DNA of 64,000 bases from Methanoculleus methanifontis (GTDB taxonomy: Archaea; Halobacteriota; Methanomicrobia; Methanomicrobiales; Methanoculleaceae), in assembly GCF_030464365.1 (NCBI RefSeq), contig NZ_VCYI01000005.1, positions 94,658 to 158,657 of the forward strand, in the 5' to 3' direction. A model generated the notes under the pieces. The model was given only the letters and a program-made list of their open reading frames with translations, did no database searches and was not told where the DNA came from. The position numbers and the translations under genes are program-made. This document shows, piece by piece, positions 8,609 to 16,688 of the stretch; position 1 is the stretch's first letter; the number at the start of each line of letters is the position of its first letter.

Positions 8609-9469
8609 ATGCCGGTCGATCAGATCCCCATAGGCACGTTCTCGCGGATCACCCATCTCTCGCAGAAAGCGCTCCGTCTCTACGACGAACGAGGACTCCT
8701 CATCCCTGCGGCAAGAGACATCTGCACGGGATACCGCTACTATACTTACGACCAGATTGAGCGGGGTATTCGCATCCGGCACCTGCTCTGGCTCGGGTTC
8801 GGCCTCACCGAGGTCGAAGCCATCCTCGAAGCACGGGAACGCGGCGATGCCGGGACGATCCAGGAACACTTTGCACGGCGTCTCGCTGAGAACGAACGGG
8901 ATATCGGGCGGCTGTATGCGATTGCAGAGGCCCTGCGCAGACAACAGCAGGACCCGTTCAACGGAGGCTTCAGTATGTCCATCACCGAACCTGTTATCAA
9001 GGATATCCCCGCCCTGCGAGCGCTCAGCCTCAGGGAGCGGGGTGTTTACCAGGAAGTGATCCCGAGAATGATCCGGGAACTCTTCACGCACGTCTGCCCT
9101 GAAGACGGACGGCAGCCCGCTGCAAGGGTTGCCGGGCCGATCATGTTCATCTGCCACGACGAGGAGTACCGGGAGGCGGACGCGGATATCGAGGTGGCAA
9201 TCCCGATCACCGGCCCGGTCAGCCTCGAGGAAGCGATTGCCGGGGTCGTGACCCTCCCGGGCGGGCGATTCGCCTCGGTGCTCCACACGGGCCCCTATCC
9301 CGCCGTAGGAAAGGCGTACGAGCGGCTTTTCGCCTACATAAACGAGCACGGCCTTGTGCCGGCCGGCCCTTCGCGGGAACTCTACCTCAACGACCCCGCC
9401 GAGGTGCCGGAGAAGGAACTCCTGACCGAGGTCCAGTTCCCGGTGGAGAATCTTCCCCCGTCCCCCTGA
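8609..9469 (+). CDS. MerR-family transcriptional regulator with GyrI-like effector-binding domain
   Basis: A 286-residue protein with the BmrR-like architecture: N-terminal winged HTH (IGTFSRITHLSQKALRLYDERGLL, residues 8-31, with the YRYYTYDQIER wing), a connecting helix (about 75-110), and a C-terminal GyrI-like ligand-binding domain (127-283; IEVAIPITGPV, VVTLPGGRFASVLHTGPY). Such proteins activate genes on binding hydrophobic cations or other small molecules. The usual target, a drug-export gene, is not adjacent. MerR regulators are uncommon in archaea, so acquisition from bacteria is likely. Confidence 0.88.
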   Translation: MPVDQIPIGTFSRITHLSQKALRLYDERGLLIPAARDICTGYRYYTYDQIERGIRIRHLLWLGFGLTEVEAILEARERGDAGTIQEHFARRLAENERDIGRLYAIAEALRRQQQDPFNGGFSMSITEPVIKDIPALRALSLRERGVYQEVIPRMIRELFTHVCPEDGRQPAARVAGPIMFICHDEEYREADADIEVAIPITGPVSLEEAIAGVVTLPGGRFASVLHTGPYPAVGKAYERLFAYINEHGLVPAGPSRELYLNDPAEVPEKELLTEVQFPVENLPPSP

Positions 9470-9474
9470 CGGGG

Positions 9475-10962
9475 TCATCCCTCCTCCGGGCGGACCTCGA
9501 AGACGTGGCGGCCCCACCCGGGGATGTCGAGGAAAAGCCCGGGAGAGAGGAGCCCCGCACCGTCCCGACCGTATACTGCCTCCCCGATGAGATCCCGGAG
9601 CCGGACCGTCTTCCCCGCGAGGTCCGCCCAGGGGAACGGGACGTAACACTGGCCCCGGTCGGGAGCGTAGTTGACGGTGACGATGAAGCGCTCTCCCCCG
9701 CGCTCCCAGGCGAAGGCGATATACCCATCGTGAGAGGGGTTGCCCTCCCAGGCCGGGTTGCAGTCGAGGAGCCGCCACTCACCGTCCCGGAACGCCGGCA
9801 GGCGCAGGCAGGCAACGAGCCGCCGGTAGAACTCTTCTACGGCCGGGTCGGCCGGGTCTTCCGGATCCCGGCAGAGGTGGACGGGGGTCTTCTTGTGCCG
9901 GCCGGAGAACTGCCCGCGGTGAAAGAACCGCAGACCCGGTGAGAGAAAGCCGAGGACGGCGGCGGCCCGGTGCTGTTCCGGCAGAAAGACCGACGCCGCC
10001 CTATCTTCATCGTGGTTCTCGATGAACCGGACGGACTTATTCTGGTATTCGAGATCCGCCCAAAAATGCTCCCGCACCGGCCGTGCCGCTCCGTCCCGGA
10101 GCCGGTCGTAGAGGCGTTTGTCGTAGGTGTAGTCAAACCCCTGCTCTTGCAGCGTCCACTCGAGATCCCAGTAGACCTCCGCCATGAAGGTCAGCCCCGG
10201 GTGCTCTCTGTGGACGCTGTCGATTGCGCGGGGCCAGAAGGGCTCCATCTCCCGCCCCCAGGTTCGGCGGAAGACTTCCGGGAGGACGAGCATCGCCATA
10301 TCGCACCTGAGGCCGTCGCATTGCCCTCCAATCCTCCGCAGTTCGGCGATCATCGCGTCCTGTAGGGCCGGGTTGCCGTAATCGAGCTGCAGGGTGTCGG
10401 GCCAGCCGCCGGAGTAGGGGTCCCGGCCGTGAGCGGAGACGGCCGATCCGCCGGGTTGGTTCACTCTGGTGAACTCCTGCGGGTTGCGGGCGAGTTCCTC
10501 CGCTGTGCCGTGGACGTAGTAGTCCGGGTGCTCGCGCACCCAGGGGTGGTCGGGGGCGGTGTGGTTCGGGACGAAGTCGAGCATGAGGCGGAACCCCTCT
10601 CCGTGAAGGCGCTCGCGGAATCGGGTAAGTTCCTCCGGTTCCCCGAGGTCGGGGTGGAGCGAGTAGCCGGTGACGGCAAAAGGGGATCCGCAGATGTCCT
10701 CTTCGCTGAGATCGGGGAGCAGGCCCCGATACCCGGTGAGCCACTGCTCGTTCGAGCGGGAGACCCGGAGTGCGGCCTCCCCGGTCTCCCAGACCCCCAT
10801 GAGGTAGACCCACGAGAAGCCGCATTCGGCAATCTTCGCGATCCAGGTATCGGGGACGTCGTCGAGCGTGAGGCGGCGCCCGGCTATCCTCGCGAGCTGC
10901 CGGAGCAGAATGCGGGCGTTGACCTCGTAGAGGGCGGGGTAGCGGGGGGTGTGGGTGTTCAT
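9475..10962 (-). CDS. Alpha-amylase family (GH13) glycoside hydrolase
   Basis: A 495-residue GH13 enzyme with a TIM-barrel containing DFVPNHTA (129-136), nucleophile region DGLRCDMAML (Asp221), acid/base region FMAEVYWD (Glu262) and FIENHDEDR (Asp318), all in the expected order, and a C-terminal beta domain. No signal peptide is visible, so it is probably cytosolic and may act on storage glucans or trehalose-like sugars. ATG 10962 with GGGAGAG upstream is preferred to an in-frame start at 11037 that would overlap the preceding gene. It lies 43 bp downstream of the flavoprotein gene. Confidence 0.9.
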   Translation of the reverse strand: MNTHTPRYPALYEVNARILLRQLARIAGRRLTLDDVPDTWIAKIAECGFSWVYLMGVWETGEAALRVSRSNEQWLTGYRGLLPDLSEEDICGSPFAVTGYSLHPDLGEPEELTRFRERLHGEGFRLMLDFVPNHTAPDHPWVREHPDYYVHGTAEELARNPQEFTRVNQPGGSAVSAHGRDPYSGGWPDTLQLDYGNPALQDAMIAELRRIGGQCDGLRCDMAMLVLPEVFRRTWGREMEPFWPRAIDSVHREHPGLTFMAEVYWDLEWTLQEQGFDYTYDKRLYDRLRDGAARPVREHFWADLEYQNKSVRFIENHDEDRAASVFLPEQHRAAAVLGFLSPGLRFFHRGQFSGRHKKTPVHLCRDPEDPADPAVEEFYRRLVACLRLPAFRDGEWRLLDCNPAWEGNPSHDGYIAFAWERGGERFIVTVNYAPDRGQCYVPFPWADLAGKTVRLRDLIGEAVYGRDGAGLLSPGLFLDIPGWGRHVFEVRPEEG

Positions 10963-11005
10963 GCCATCTCTCCCGGATCTCGGGGCGGATAGAGGTATCC
11001 CTGCT

Positions 11006-12217
11006 CTACCAGATAGCGGAATGGAGGTCGTCATCACGCAAAAACCCCCGAAACGACCGGGTGCCCTGCACCGCGTCGATGACCAGCGGTTTCGTCGCCC
11101 TCATGAAGGCCGCGAGCGGTGCATGCATCCGAACGTCGAGAGAGCGGTAGACGAAGTTTCGGAGCGCTGTCTCCGCCCGCAGTTCAGGGATGAGGCGCCG
11201 ATGGAGGAGGGCGGCGTAGGTTCCGGCGAGCGGTGCTCCGGCGGCCAGGTGGCGATCGATGGCGTGGGCGGCGAGTTCCGCCGTCCGGTGGGCGTAAAAG
11301 ATCCCCTCCCCGAGGAGCGGGGCCGTAAACCCGGCCGCATCACCGACGAGAACCGTCCCCTCATAGGCCGGCGAAGAGACGTAGTTCCCGAGCGGCAGGG
11401 AGTATCCCGCTGGTTTCCGGTCGGCGAACGCGGAGAACCCGACGGTCTTGAGGAACGCCCTGAACGTATCGCGGAGATTGTTCCCGTTTGCCGATAGCAG
11501 TCCCCCGATCCCCACGATGATCGCCTCCCTGTTCGGAAAGACCCAGCCGTAGCCCCACCGGCAGGCGGCAAGAACCAGGTGGGGCGTCGCGAGGTCGTCA
11601 TCCAGGCGGATCGGCCCGTCCTCGTCTACGAGCGCCTCCGCCTCCCCGCGTGGGATCGCGAGTTCCAGCGTCCACCCGAGGTTGCTCTGCCAGCGCTCCC
11701 TGTCGACGACGCCCTCCGGGAGGGTCCGTCTGACCCGGCTGTGAACCCCGTCCGCCCCGACGATCACCCGGGCGGAATACCGGTCGCCGTCCGACGTCGT
11801 GACGGTCCGGCGGGCGTGGTCGATCCCTGCTGCTTCCGCGCCCGTGTGGACTTCCGCCCCTGCCCGTGCCGCCATCTTTGCAAGAAAAGCGTCGTAGCGT
11901 TCCCTGCCGGTGAAGTAGACCGGTTCATCAAGGTCTTCGGCGAAGATGCGCCTGCTCCCGATGTAGAGCGCGTACCCCGTCCCGGTGAAGTCGATCAGCC
12001 CTTCCTGCCGGAGGGCCGGAACCGGGAGGGAAAAGACCCGGTCGAGAAACCGGACGGTCTTCTGGCTGAGGCAGCCCCCGCAGATCTTGTTCCGCGGATA
12101 TGCCTCTCTCTCAAGGAGCGCCACGCTGTGTCCGGCCTCCGCGAGCAGGCAGGCGGCGGTGCTCCCGGCGGGTCCGCCGCCGACGACGACCGCATCGTAT
12201 TCGGGCCGACCCTTCAT
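11006..12217 (-). CDS. Geranylgeranyl reductase family FAD-dependent oxidoreductase
   Basis: A 403-residue flavoprotein with N-terminal VVVGGGPAGSTAA (FAD dinucleotide-binding), a KICGGCLS motif near residue 44 that contacts the isoalloxazine region in this family, VIVGADGVHSRVR in the middle, and LVGDAAGFTAPLLGEGI near residue 290. Relatives saturate isoprenoid chains of archaeal lipids or quinones; related halogenase/monooxygenase activities cannot be excluded. It is upstream of and probably cotranscribed with the GH13 gene, although no common pathway is obvious. Confidence 0.82.
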   Translation of the reverse strand: MKGRPEYDAVVVGGGPAGSTAACLLAEAGHSVALLEREAYPRNKICGGCLSQKTVRFLDRVFSLPVPALRQEGLIDFTGTGYALYIGSRRIFAEDLDEPVYFTGRERYDAFLAKMAARAGAEVHTGAEAAGIDHARRTVTTSDGDRYSARVIVGADGVHSRVRRTLPEGVVDRERWQSNLGWTLELAIPRGEAEALVDEDGPIRLDDDLATPHLVLAACRWGYGWVFPNREAIIVGIGGLLSANGNNLRDTFRAFLKTVGFSAFADRKPAGYSLPLGNYVSSPAYEGTVLVGDAAGFTAPLLGEGIFYAHRTAELAAHAIDRHLAAGAPLAGTYAALLHRRLIPELRAETALRNFVYRSLDVRMHAPLAAFMRATKPLVIDAVQGTRSFRGFLRDDDLHSAIW

Positions 12218-12346
12218 CTCCTCTCTCCTCGCGATGGTAGAGTCCGGCAGAGGTCATATCTCTTTCCCCCGGAAGAGGAGACCGGTCCCGGACACTTTCA
12301 CCCTCCGCGGAGCAGGCTCTTTTACTTACGGGCCGATGCTTCCGGT

Positions 12347-13549
12347 ATGTCCGTCGCGGAGCAGAAACTCACCTACCTCACCACGGCCGGACGTTTCGAC
12401 ATCTGCAGCCCGGGCGAGTGCCTGCAACTCCTCCCGGTCGCGGTCGAGACCAGAGAGGTCTCTCCAGCGCCGGAAATTCTGCCCGTTCCGCTCGATACCC
12501 TTCGTGCATCCCAAGAAGCCCCTGACGGTCTCGAAAACCCGAATGCGCGAACCGTGGTCGGCCCCTATATATCCTACAACCGTCGGACGGGCGGGTGCGG
12601 GCGGATGTTCAAGATGCTTCTCAACGGCACCTGCTCCTACGACTGCGCCTACTGCCCCGTCCGCCTCCAGCGTGAGCCGGTAAGTTACTCCCCCCGGGAG
12701 TTCGCCGATACCTACCTCCGCCTCTGGCGGGACGAACTCGTGGAAGGACTCTTCCTCAGTTCCGGCATCCCCCGGGACGTCGACTGTGTGATGCACGACC
12801 TCGTGGAGACGGGGGAGACCCTGCGGCGCCGGGGCTACGACGGCTACCTTCACCTGAAGATCCTTCCCGGCGCAACCCGGGCGGACATCCACGACGCCGC
12901 ACGCGTGGCCGATCGGATCAGCATCAACCTGGAGACGACCTCGCCCGACCGCCTCGGGGGTATCGCCGGGGTGAAGGACTACCGGCAGGATATCCTGAAG
13001 CGCCAGTCGTGGGTAGCGGAGGAGAAGCCCGGCGGTCACACCACGCAGTTCGTCGTCGGGGCTGCGGACGAGACCGACGCGGAGATCCTCTCCTGCCTCA
13101 CCGACCAGTACCGGCGGGTCCGGCCTTCCCGGGTCTACTTCTCGGCGTTCCGCTCCCTCCCCCGGACTCCCCTCGCATCGCACCCCGATACGCCGGCGTG
13201 GCGGGCGCGGCGGTGGTACCAGGCCGACTACCTGCTCCGGGATTATGGGATCACGGCCGACGAACTCCGGGCTGCCCTCGACGAGGAGGGGTTCTTCGCA
13301 AACCGCGACCCGAAAGCGGTTCTTGCGGCCGGGAACGCGCCGGTGAACGTCAACCTCGCCCCGCGCCGCGACCTCCTCCGCGTCCCCGGGATCGGGCCGA
13401 AGGCCGCGGACCGGATCCTCAGCCTGCGGAGGGTGCGCCCGTTCACCGGCCCGGCCGACCTTACGCGTGCCGGTATCCGGGGGAAGGCCGCCGGGTGCCA
13501 TCTCGTATTCAGTGAACGGGACACCATTCAGACGAAACTCTTCTCGTAA
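12347..13549 (+). CDS. Radical SAM protein with C-terminal helix-hairpin-helix (putative DNA modification/repair family)
   Basis: A 400-residue radical SAM enzyme: CSYDCAYC gives Cys96, Cys100 and Cys103 for the 4Fe-4S cluster. The C-terminus carries a helix-hairpin-helix DNA-binding module (LLRVPGIGPKAADRIL and a second half RPFTGPADL). This arrangement matches the family annotated as putative DNA modification/repair radical SAM proteins, usually encoded next to a uracil-DNA-glycosylase-like partner. No such partner is adjacent here. The open frame extends upstream to 11579 antisense to the flavoprotein; ATG 12347 starts the conserved MSVAEQKLTYL segment. Confidence 0.85.
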   Translation: MSVAEQKLTYLTTAGRFDICSPGECLQLLPVAVETREVSPAPEILPVPLDTLRASQEAPDGLENPNARTVVGPYISYNRRTGGCGRMFKMLLNGTCSYDCAYCPVRLQREPVSYSPREFADTYLRLWRDELVEGLFLSSGIPRDVDCVMHDLVETGETLRRRGYDGYLHLKILPGATRADIHDAARVADRISINLETTSPDRLGGIAGVKDYRQDILKRQSWVAEEKPGGHTTQFVVGAADETDAEILSCLTDQYRRVRPSRVYFSAFRSLPRTPLASHPDTPAWRARRWYQADYLLRDYGITADELRAALDEEGFFANRDPKAVLAAGNAPVNVNLAPRRDLLRVPGIGPKAADRILSLRRVRPFTGPADLTRAGIRGKAAGCHLVFSERDTIQTKLFS

Positions 13550-13560
13550 CTGCCGATCCG

Positions 13561-13574
13561 GTTTTTGAAAAAAA
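13561..13574. terminator. Bidirectional T-tract terminator
   Basis: GTTTTTGAAAAAAAGT lies between the convergent radical SAM and PRC-barrel genes and supplies a T run on both strands, consistent with archaeal intrinsic termination. Confidence 0.5.
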
Positions 13575-13580
13575 GTGGGG

Positions 13581-14759
13581 TTACCTGACCTTCCCGAACT
13601 CCGTGCTCACGTCTGCGGCCGACCGGTAATCTTTCTCCTCGAATCGCTCGAGCGCCGCGATCACGGTCTCCGGCGCATCGTTCTTCCGGGCGTGGGTTAT
13701 GAGGTCCTGCCTGCCCGCCGGGTAGTCCATGCCCTTGAGGTAGACCTGCAGGTCGGCGGCCGAAAGGTGAGTCAGAGACGGCTGCCGCGCCCCGGTCTCG
13801 CGAACCTCCCCGGACGGCGTCTCGATTCCAGTCGGCTGTCGGGTGCGGGCCTCCCCGCCGAACTCCGCGCTCACGTCGGCAGCCGAACGGTACGTCCGGT
13901 CGGGGAACCCTTCGAGCGTCGTGAGTACGCTCTCCGGGGCATCGTTCTTCCGGGCGTGGGTAATGAGATCCTGTCTCCCTGCCGGGTAGTTCATGCCCGC
14001 AAGATAGACCTGCAGGCCTGCTGCCGAGAGACGCCCGGGAGCGGGTTCCATCGTCGTGGGCCGTTCGGGCTCACGTGGCGTGGTTGCGGTAACGGGCACC
14101 GTCGTCGTGACCCTGCCCACTTCCACGTCCTCGGCCTTCATCATGGACTCAAGCGTGGGCGCATGCGCCTCCGTCACCGGCCGGGTCTCAACCTCCTCGA
14201 CAGCAGTCTCGCGGGGCGGAGCCGGCGTTACGGGCACCGCCGTCCGCTCCCGGGTTTCTTCCACCTCCTCGGCCCGTATCGCCATCCCTTCCCGGGGCGC
14301 CCGCTCCCGCACCTCCACCCGCTCCGTCGTGACGACCTCGCGGGGCGGCGGCTCTGTCTGGGTCACGGCCCGGGCCTCCTCCTGGCTCGGCGGGCCCATG
14401 GGGCGTCTCGACTCGATCAGACCCCAGTTCGCTTCTCTCGGCCAATCCCCCTCCGAGAACCCGGGTTCGTTCTCGAGCCGGTACTTGCTGATGTTCACCA
14501 AGAAGACATCGTCCCCCGGCCGGTAGACCATGGCCTCGATGGGGATTGCGAAGTGCTTCGCTCCAAGGCCGAACATGCCACCCGTCCTGAGCACCGCGTA
14601 TGCCACTCTTCCCGTGGGCAGGCCGACCCGCAGGCTCGATATCTCGCCGAGGTCATACCCTTCCGGGTTCTTCACCCGTTTCCCCACAACATCTTCGGAT
14701 GAGAAGAACTCCTGCCCCTCCGTCCTTCGCACCTGCTGCTCCAGAATCGTTTCAGCCAT
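13581..14759 (-). CDS. PRC-barrel protein with two DUF2795 repeats
   Basis: A 392-residue protein. An N-terminal PRC-barrel (about 18-100: VVGKRVKNPEGYDLGEISSLRV, KHFAIPIEAM) is followed by a WPREANWG motif, a long Pro/Glu/Arg/Thr-rich, probably disordered linker (115-245), then two 60-residue DUF2795 repeats (LSAAGLQVYLAGMNYPAG... and LSAADLQVYLKGMDYPAG...), the second ending at the C-terminus. PRC-barrels often mediate protein binding in RNA processing or division; DUF2795 is helical with no assigned role. ATG 14759 with GGTGG upstream is chosen over a start four codons earlier. The gene at 16542-14962 is a paralogue, so the pair arose by duplication. Confidence 0.82.
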   Translation of the reverse strand: MAETILEQQVRRTEGQEFFSSEDVVGKRVKNPEGYDLGEISSLRVGLPTGRVAYAVLRTGGMFGLGAKHFAIPIEAMVYRPGDDVFLVNISKYRLENEPGFSEGDWPREANWGLIESRRPMGPPSQEEARAVTQTEPPPREVVTTERVEVRERAPREGMAIRAEEVEETRERTAVPVTPAPPRETAVEEVETRPVTEAHAPTLESMMKAEDVEVGRVTTTVPVTATTPREPERPTTMEPAPGRLSAAGLQVYLAGMNYPAGRQDLITHARKNDAPESVLTTLEGFPDRTYRSAADVSAEFGGEARTRQPTGIETPSGEVRETGARQPSLTHLSAADLQVYLKGMDYPAGRQDLITHARKNDAPETVIAALERFEEKDYRSAADVSTEFGKVR

Positions 14760-14961
14760 TGCAACCACCATATCCCTGGCGTGTATTCGAAGGCGATCTT
14801 CACCTTCGCGCAGAGCGCGCGATGCGTGTTTCGACTATTTAACAGTTCCCCGGTTCCGGTACCGGGGTACCGGCGAAGAGTTCTCCGCCGCAGAAAGGGT
14901 GTGCCGGGGAGGTTGGGTGAGGTGTTTCCCGGCTGCTGCCCGTAGCGGCGGATCCGCTCCG

Positions 14962-16542
14962 TCACCTGACCTTTCCAAACTCCGTGCTCACATCTGCCGC
15001 CGACTGGTATGTCCGGTCGGAGAAGCTCTCGATCGCCGTGATCACGTCCAGGGGAGCGTCGTTCTTCCGGGCCTGGGCGACGATCTCCTGTTTACCTGCC
15101 GGGTAATCCATACCCTTGAGGTAGAACTGCAGGTCGGCGGCGGAGAGATGGGTACGGGGTGGTACCGTCCTCCGGGCCGCGGGTGCCTCCTCGACAGGGG
15201 TTTCAGGTCGAACCACCTCCTCTCTCCGGACCTCCTCTGCACTGATCTCGGGCTCCGGCCGCGTCTCCATCCCGACCGGCTGTTCCCCGCGGACCTCCCT
15301 CCCGAACTCCGTGCTCACGTCGGCGGCCGACTGGTATGTCCGGTCGGAGAAGCCCTCGATCGCTGCAATCACATCCTGCGGGGCATTGTTCTTCCGGGCC
15401 TGAGCGGCGACCTCCTGCCTCCCTGCCGGGTAGTCCATGCCCTTGAGGTAGACCTGCAGATCGGCTGCAGAGAGATGGGTGCGGGGCGGTACCGTCCTCC
15501 GTGCTGCGGGTGCCTCCTCGCGGATCTCCTCCACAGTAGTCTCGCGGACCTCCCTTGCAGGCACCTCGATCCCGGTCGGCTGCCGGGTGCGGGCCTCGCT
15601 GCCAAACTCTTCACGCACGTCGGCGGGCGACCGGTACGCCCGGTCGTTGAAGTTCTCAAGTACCGAGACCACACCCTGCGGCGCGTCGCTCTGCCGGGCC
15701 CGGGTTATGAGATCCTGTTTGCTCGCCGGGTAGTTCATGCCCGCCAGATAGGTCTGCAGGCCGGCGGCCGAGAGACGCCCGGCGGAAGGCCCCGGGGTCA
15801 TCAGTGACCGTTCGGGTCCCGTTGCCGGCCGAGCCTCCATCGTGGCTGCCGGTTCTCTCCGGACCTCCTCGACGACGGTCTCACGGGGTGGCGTCTCGAC
15901 TATCCGTTCCCTCCTGACCTCCCTGACGCCGGCCCCCGAGGGCGGCGGGCCCTCCGTCATCACCGGCCGTTCCTCGACACGCTGCGTTGCCGGTTGACCT
16001 CCCCATCCGGCTGCGACCGTCTGGACGGGCGGCGGCGTCGGAACGATCCGCTCTCCGCCAGAGGGCGTAGTCTCCGGCGGTGCCGCAGTCTCTGCCGCCC
16101 GGGACGGCGGCACCTCCCTCTCTGTTACCGGGACCGGGGGTGCCGCTGCCGTTGCCGCAGCCGCACGTGCCGGGGGCGGTGTCCGAACCAGATTCCAGTT
16201 CGCCTCGTTCGGCATCCTGTCCCGGGAGAACCCCGGAGAGCTATCCAGTGTCCGCTTGTCCGCGTCCACGATAGCGCTCCTTTCACCGGGGCGGGTCTGA
16301 ACCGCCTCCCAGGGGATGGCGAAATGCTTCTCGCCGAACCCGAGAATCCCACCGTAAGAGAGCACGGCGTACGCGATGCAGCCGCTGTCGCGGTCTATCG
16401 CGACATCACTGATATCACCGAGGTTTTCTCCTTCTGTGTTTCGCACCTTGATGTCGCGGATGTCGTACGCACGCATCAGGTTCACCGTCTCCTCCCGCCG
16501 CGGCCTGGTCTCCAGTACCGATCCCGTCTGTTGTTCAGCCAT
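14962..16542 (-). CDS. PRC-barrel protein with three DUF2795 repeats
   Basis: A 526-residue paralogue of the downstream gene with the same plan: N-terminal PRC-barrel (about 22-105: IKVRNTEGENLGDISDVAI, KHFAIPWEAV), an EANWNLV motif, a low-complexity Pro/Ala/Arg/Glu linker, and DUF2795 repeats, here three, separated by further charged linkers. The last two repeats are nearly identical to each other and to the downstream gene's last repeat, indicating recent repeat duplication. ATG 16542 follows GGAGGG; an in-frame TTG five codons earlier is less likely. No transmembrane segment or signal peptide is seen. Confidence 0.82.
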   Translation of the reverse strand: MAEQQTGSVLETRPRREETVNLMRAYDIRDIKVRNTEGENLGDISDVAIDRDSGCIAYAVLSYGGILGFGEKHFAIPWEAVQTRPGERSAIVDADKRTLDSSPGFSRDRMPNEANWNLVRTPPPARAAAATAAAPPVPVTEREVPPSRAAETAAPPETTPSGGERIVPTPPPVQTVAAGWGGQPATQRVEERPVMTEGPPPSGAGVREVRRERIVETPPRETVVEEVRREPAATMEARPATGPERSLMTPGPSAGRLSAAGLQTYLAGMNYPASKQDLITRARQSDAPQGVVSVLENFNDRAYRSPADVREEFGSEARTRQPTGIEVPAREVRETTVEEIREEAPAARRTVPPRTHLSAADLQVYLKGMDYPAGRQEVAAQARKNNAPQDVIAAIEGFSDRTYQSAADVSTEFGREVRGEQPVGMETRPEPEISAEEVRREEVVRPETPVEEAPAARRTVPPRTHLSAADLQFYLKGMDYPAGKQEIVAQARKNDAPLDVITAIESFSDRTYQSAADVSTEFGKVR

Positions 16543-16688
16543 CGTATCTCCCTCCAACTATTCTCGAAGGGGTATCCCTTCAAGGCGGGGGAGTAGAGGA
16601 TCGAGGATACTTAAGGGTTTCCGGCTCAGAGAGATCGAGCTGTTTCAGCCAGGAGAAGGAAGAATGGGGGCGGATGCCAGCCCAAACC

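Noticed and set aside
8576..9778. A 400-codon open frame on the minus strand
   Set aside because: It runs antisense to the MerR gene and into the GH13 gene; the MerR frame has clear domains.
16545..16557. Earlier TTG start for the PRC/DUF2795 gene
   Set aside because: GGAGGG is best placed for ATG 16542, and the TTG would lie upstream of that ribosome-binding site.
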